Position numbers and translations under genes: made by a program. A stretch of 20,634 nucleotides of DNA, taken from positions 1 through 20,634 of IMG/VR virus record IMGVR_UViG_3300023179_003186. One strand, given 5' to 3'. Of the stretch, positions 19,598 to 20,634 are shown piece after piece (within the stretch, counting starts at the first letter, position 1; every line of letters begins with the position of its first letter). The stretch is from a virus. The notes below the pieces were generated by a model, which did not search any database, had not been told where the DNA came from, and saw nothing but the letters and a program-made list of their open reading frames with translations.

Positions 19598-20588
19598 AGA
19601 ATTCCTTCGTCACCTAGAGTCCTGCGCCCCTGGCTTGTCCTCTACCGAGAACATTGAGCAGTCCGACTGCTTTCTGTTCTCCAACGGGAAGGTCTACGCC
19701 TTCAACGACGAGGTACTCTGCCAACAGGATACCATTGTCAATTTCCGCTGCGCGGCTCCTGCGAAGCCGCTTTTGGAAACCCTGCGTAAGCTCACCGAGG
19801 ATGAGATCGACGTTGAGTACAAAGACGACCGATTGGTAATCAAGTGTGCCAACGTCCGTCAGATCAAACTCAATGTTCACCCCGAAGTCATCCCCCACTA
19901 TGAAGCGGTGGATGCCGCAGGCGAGTGGGCAGACGTTCCACCGGTGTTCGCAGACGCATTGGCGATGGCCGCCGATTCGGCGGCCAAAGACTCCGAAGCA
20001 TGGGAACTGACCTGCGTTGAACTCAGCCCCCGTGGCCTACAGGCCACGGATGCGTTCCAGGCAATCCGCTACAAGCTGGATTGCCCAATCAGCAAGCCGA
20101 CGCTTATCAAGCGTTCGGCTTGCGGTGCGGTAAACGGCCTGGGCGTTGCCGCCCTGGCCGAATCGGAAGGTTGGTTGCATTTCAAAACGTATACCGGACT
20201 GCAAGTTGCAGTCCGGACGTACAACGGATCGTTGCCGGATCTTTCGGATGCGTTTCGATCAGAATCGGAGGCTAGCGTTAGGCTACCCTCTTGCCTACTC
20301 GACGCATTGCAGAAGGCAACTGCGTTCCTCGCTGACACCGGAACTGGGAAGCAAGCCCAGTTCCGGCTCAAGCCTGGGAAAATTATGGTGCGTGGACAGA
20401 ACGAAAGTGGGATTTATGAGGAAGTCCGAGACGTACAATACGATGGGCCTGCCAGAGCGTTTGGGATCAACCCAAAGTATGTCCAAACGCTTCTCAAGCA
20501 TGACTATCCGGTTTCGCTGACGCAGACTGCTTTGCGTATTCGTGGCGAATCCTTTGTGTTCCTTACTTCGATGGAGACGGTGGTATGA
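19581..20588 (+). CDS. DNA sliding clamp (DnaN-like processivity factor)
   Basis: The 335-residue product resembles a beta clamp. It has an N-terminal KEFLRHLESCAPGLSS segment, repeated strand-strand-helix units, LTCVELSPRGLQATDAFQAI (matching the 'AxDGxRL' strand) and a C-terminal FGINPKYVQTLLKH with a final beta hairpin. Three-domain clamps are about 365 residues; 335 is somewhat short but enough for three compact domains. It should be loaded by the AAA+ protein at 9803 and serve the family A polymerase. Several perfect stems lie inside (19966-19986, 20194-20216, 20338-20366). It overlaps the next gene by ATGA. Confidence 0.75.
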   Translation: MKIQRKEFLRHLESCAPGLSSTENIEQSDCFLFSNGKVYAFNDEVLCQQDTIVNFRCAAPAKPLLETLRKLTEDEIDVEYKDDRLVIKCANVRQIKLNVHPEVIPHYEAVDAAGEWADVPPVFADALAMAADSAAKDSEAWELTCVELSPRGLQATDAFQAIRYKLDCPISKPTLIKRSACGAVNGLGVAALAESEGWLHFKTYTGLQVAVRTYNGSLPDLSDAFRSESEASVRLPSCLLDALQKATAFLADTGTGKQAQFRLKPGKIMVRGQNESGIYEEVRDVQYDGPARAFGINPKYVQTLLKHDYPVSLTQTALRIRGESFVFLTSMETVV

Positions 20589-20634
20589 GCGAGTTCAAAG
20601 TTGGCGACGAGGTTTGGGTTAAATGCAAGGTAAC
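20585..20634 (+). CDS. Start of a protein with SH3-like N terminus (partial)
   Basis: This frame begins MSEFKVGDEVWVKCKV and runs off the window end. Its ATG overlaps the clamp stop (ATGA). 'FKVGDEVWVKCKV' is typical of small SH3/KOW-like barrels in phage proteins. No more can be said from 16 residues. Confidence 0.6.
   Translation, partial: MSEFKVGDEVWVKCKV

Noticed and set aside
908-20588. A dispersed repeat family (REP/MITE/HIP1-like) behind the hairpins
   Set aside because: The stem sequences differ from each other; there is no common core, so they are not copies of one element.
1-20634. CRISPR array, insertion sequence, integrase or attachment site
   Set aside because: No regularly spaced repeats, transposase or integrase frames, or terminal inverted repeats with target duplications were seen.

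Overview
This window looks like part of the early/replication region of a large tailed double-stranded DNA phage (Caudoviricetes). All convincing genes lie on the + strand, and most overlap by ATGA or TAATG junctions or sit a few bases apart. They encode a nearly complete phage replisome and recombination set, and no capsid, tail, lysis or integrase gene is visible. The host cannot be named from the sequence; CsrA and a sigma-like protein only indicate a bacterium that uses CsrA/sigma70-type regulation.

Layout: (1) 1-906, a regulatory head with a sigma70 region-2-like protein, a CsrA homologue and a tiny membrane protein. (2) 908-7352, an SNF2-type helicase, several unknown proteins, a zinc-finger/TOPRIM primase, a DnaB-type helicase and a LysR-like protein. 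(3) 7353-7602, a non-coding segment with a four-way-junction-like fold, a tRNA-like RNA and a 12-bp hairpin. (4) 7637-12304, a small exported YD-repeat peptide, an exonuclease-less family A DNA polymerase, a dNMP kinase, a clamp-loader ATPase, a UvsY-like protein and a gp32-like ssDNA-binding protein. (5) 12305-12878, a second tRNA-like RNA, a hairpin, a 51-residue basic protein, another structured non-coding stretch and a strong rho-independent terminator. (6) 12879-16466, a deoxyribonucleotidase, a RecA/UvsX recombinase, a FEN-type 5' nuclease, a minimal nucleotidyltransferase and small unknowns. (7) 16478-19009, a 7-deazaguanine cassette (QueD, DpdA-like transglycosylase, QueC, QueE) bracketed by a perfect 142-bp direct repeat that carries most of a duplicated small gene. 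(8) 19001-20634, a Holliday-junction-resolvase-like nuclease, a DnaN-like sliding clamp and the start of another gene.

Together the genes describe a hybrid replisome: a Pol I-type polymerase with a bacterial-style clamp and a one-subunit loader, T4-style recombination proteins (UvsX, UvsY-like, gp32-like), and nucleotide-salvage enzymes. The Que/DpdA cassette should make preQ0-type bases and place them in phage DNA as protection from restriction.

Two observations go beyond gene content. First, the coding sequences are packed with perfect short-loop inverted repeats: by eye I found more than 40 with stems of 10-15 bp and loops of 8 nt or less, where chance predicts about 0.2. They become sparse in the Que/DpdA cassette and a few other patches. 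Second, the two intergenic non-coding segments each hold an RNA of about 118 nt with ideal tRNA acceptor and T arms but no recognisable anticodon arm, and the two share a conserved core.
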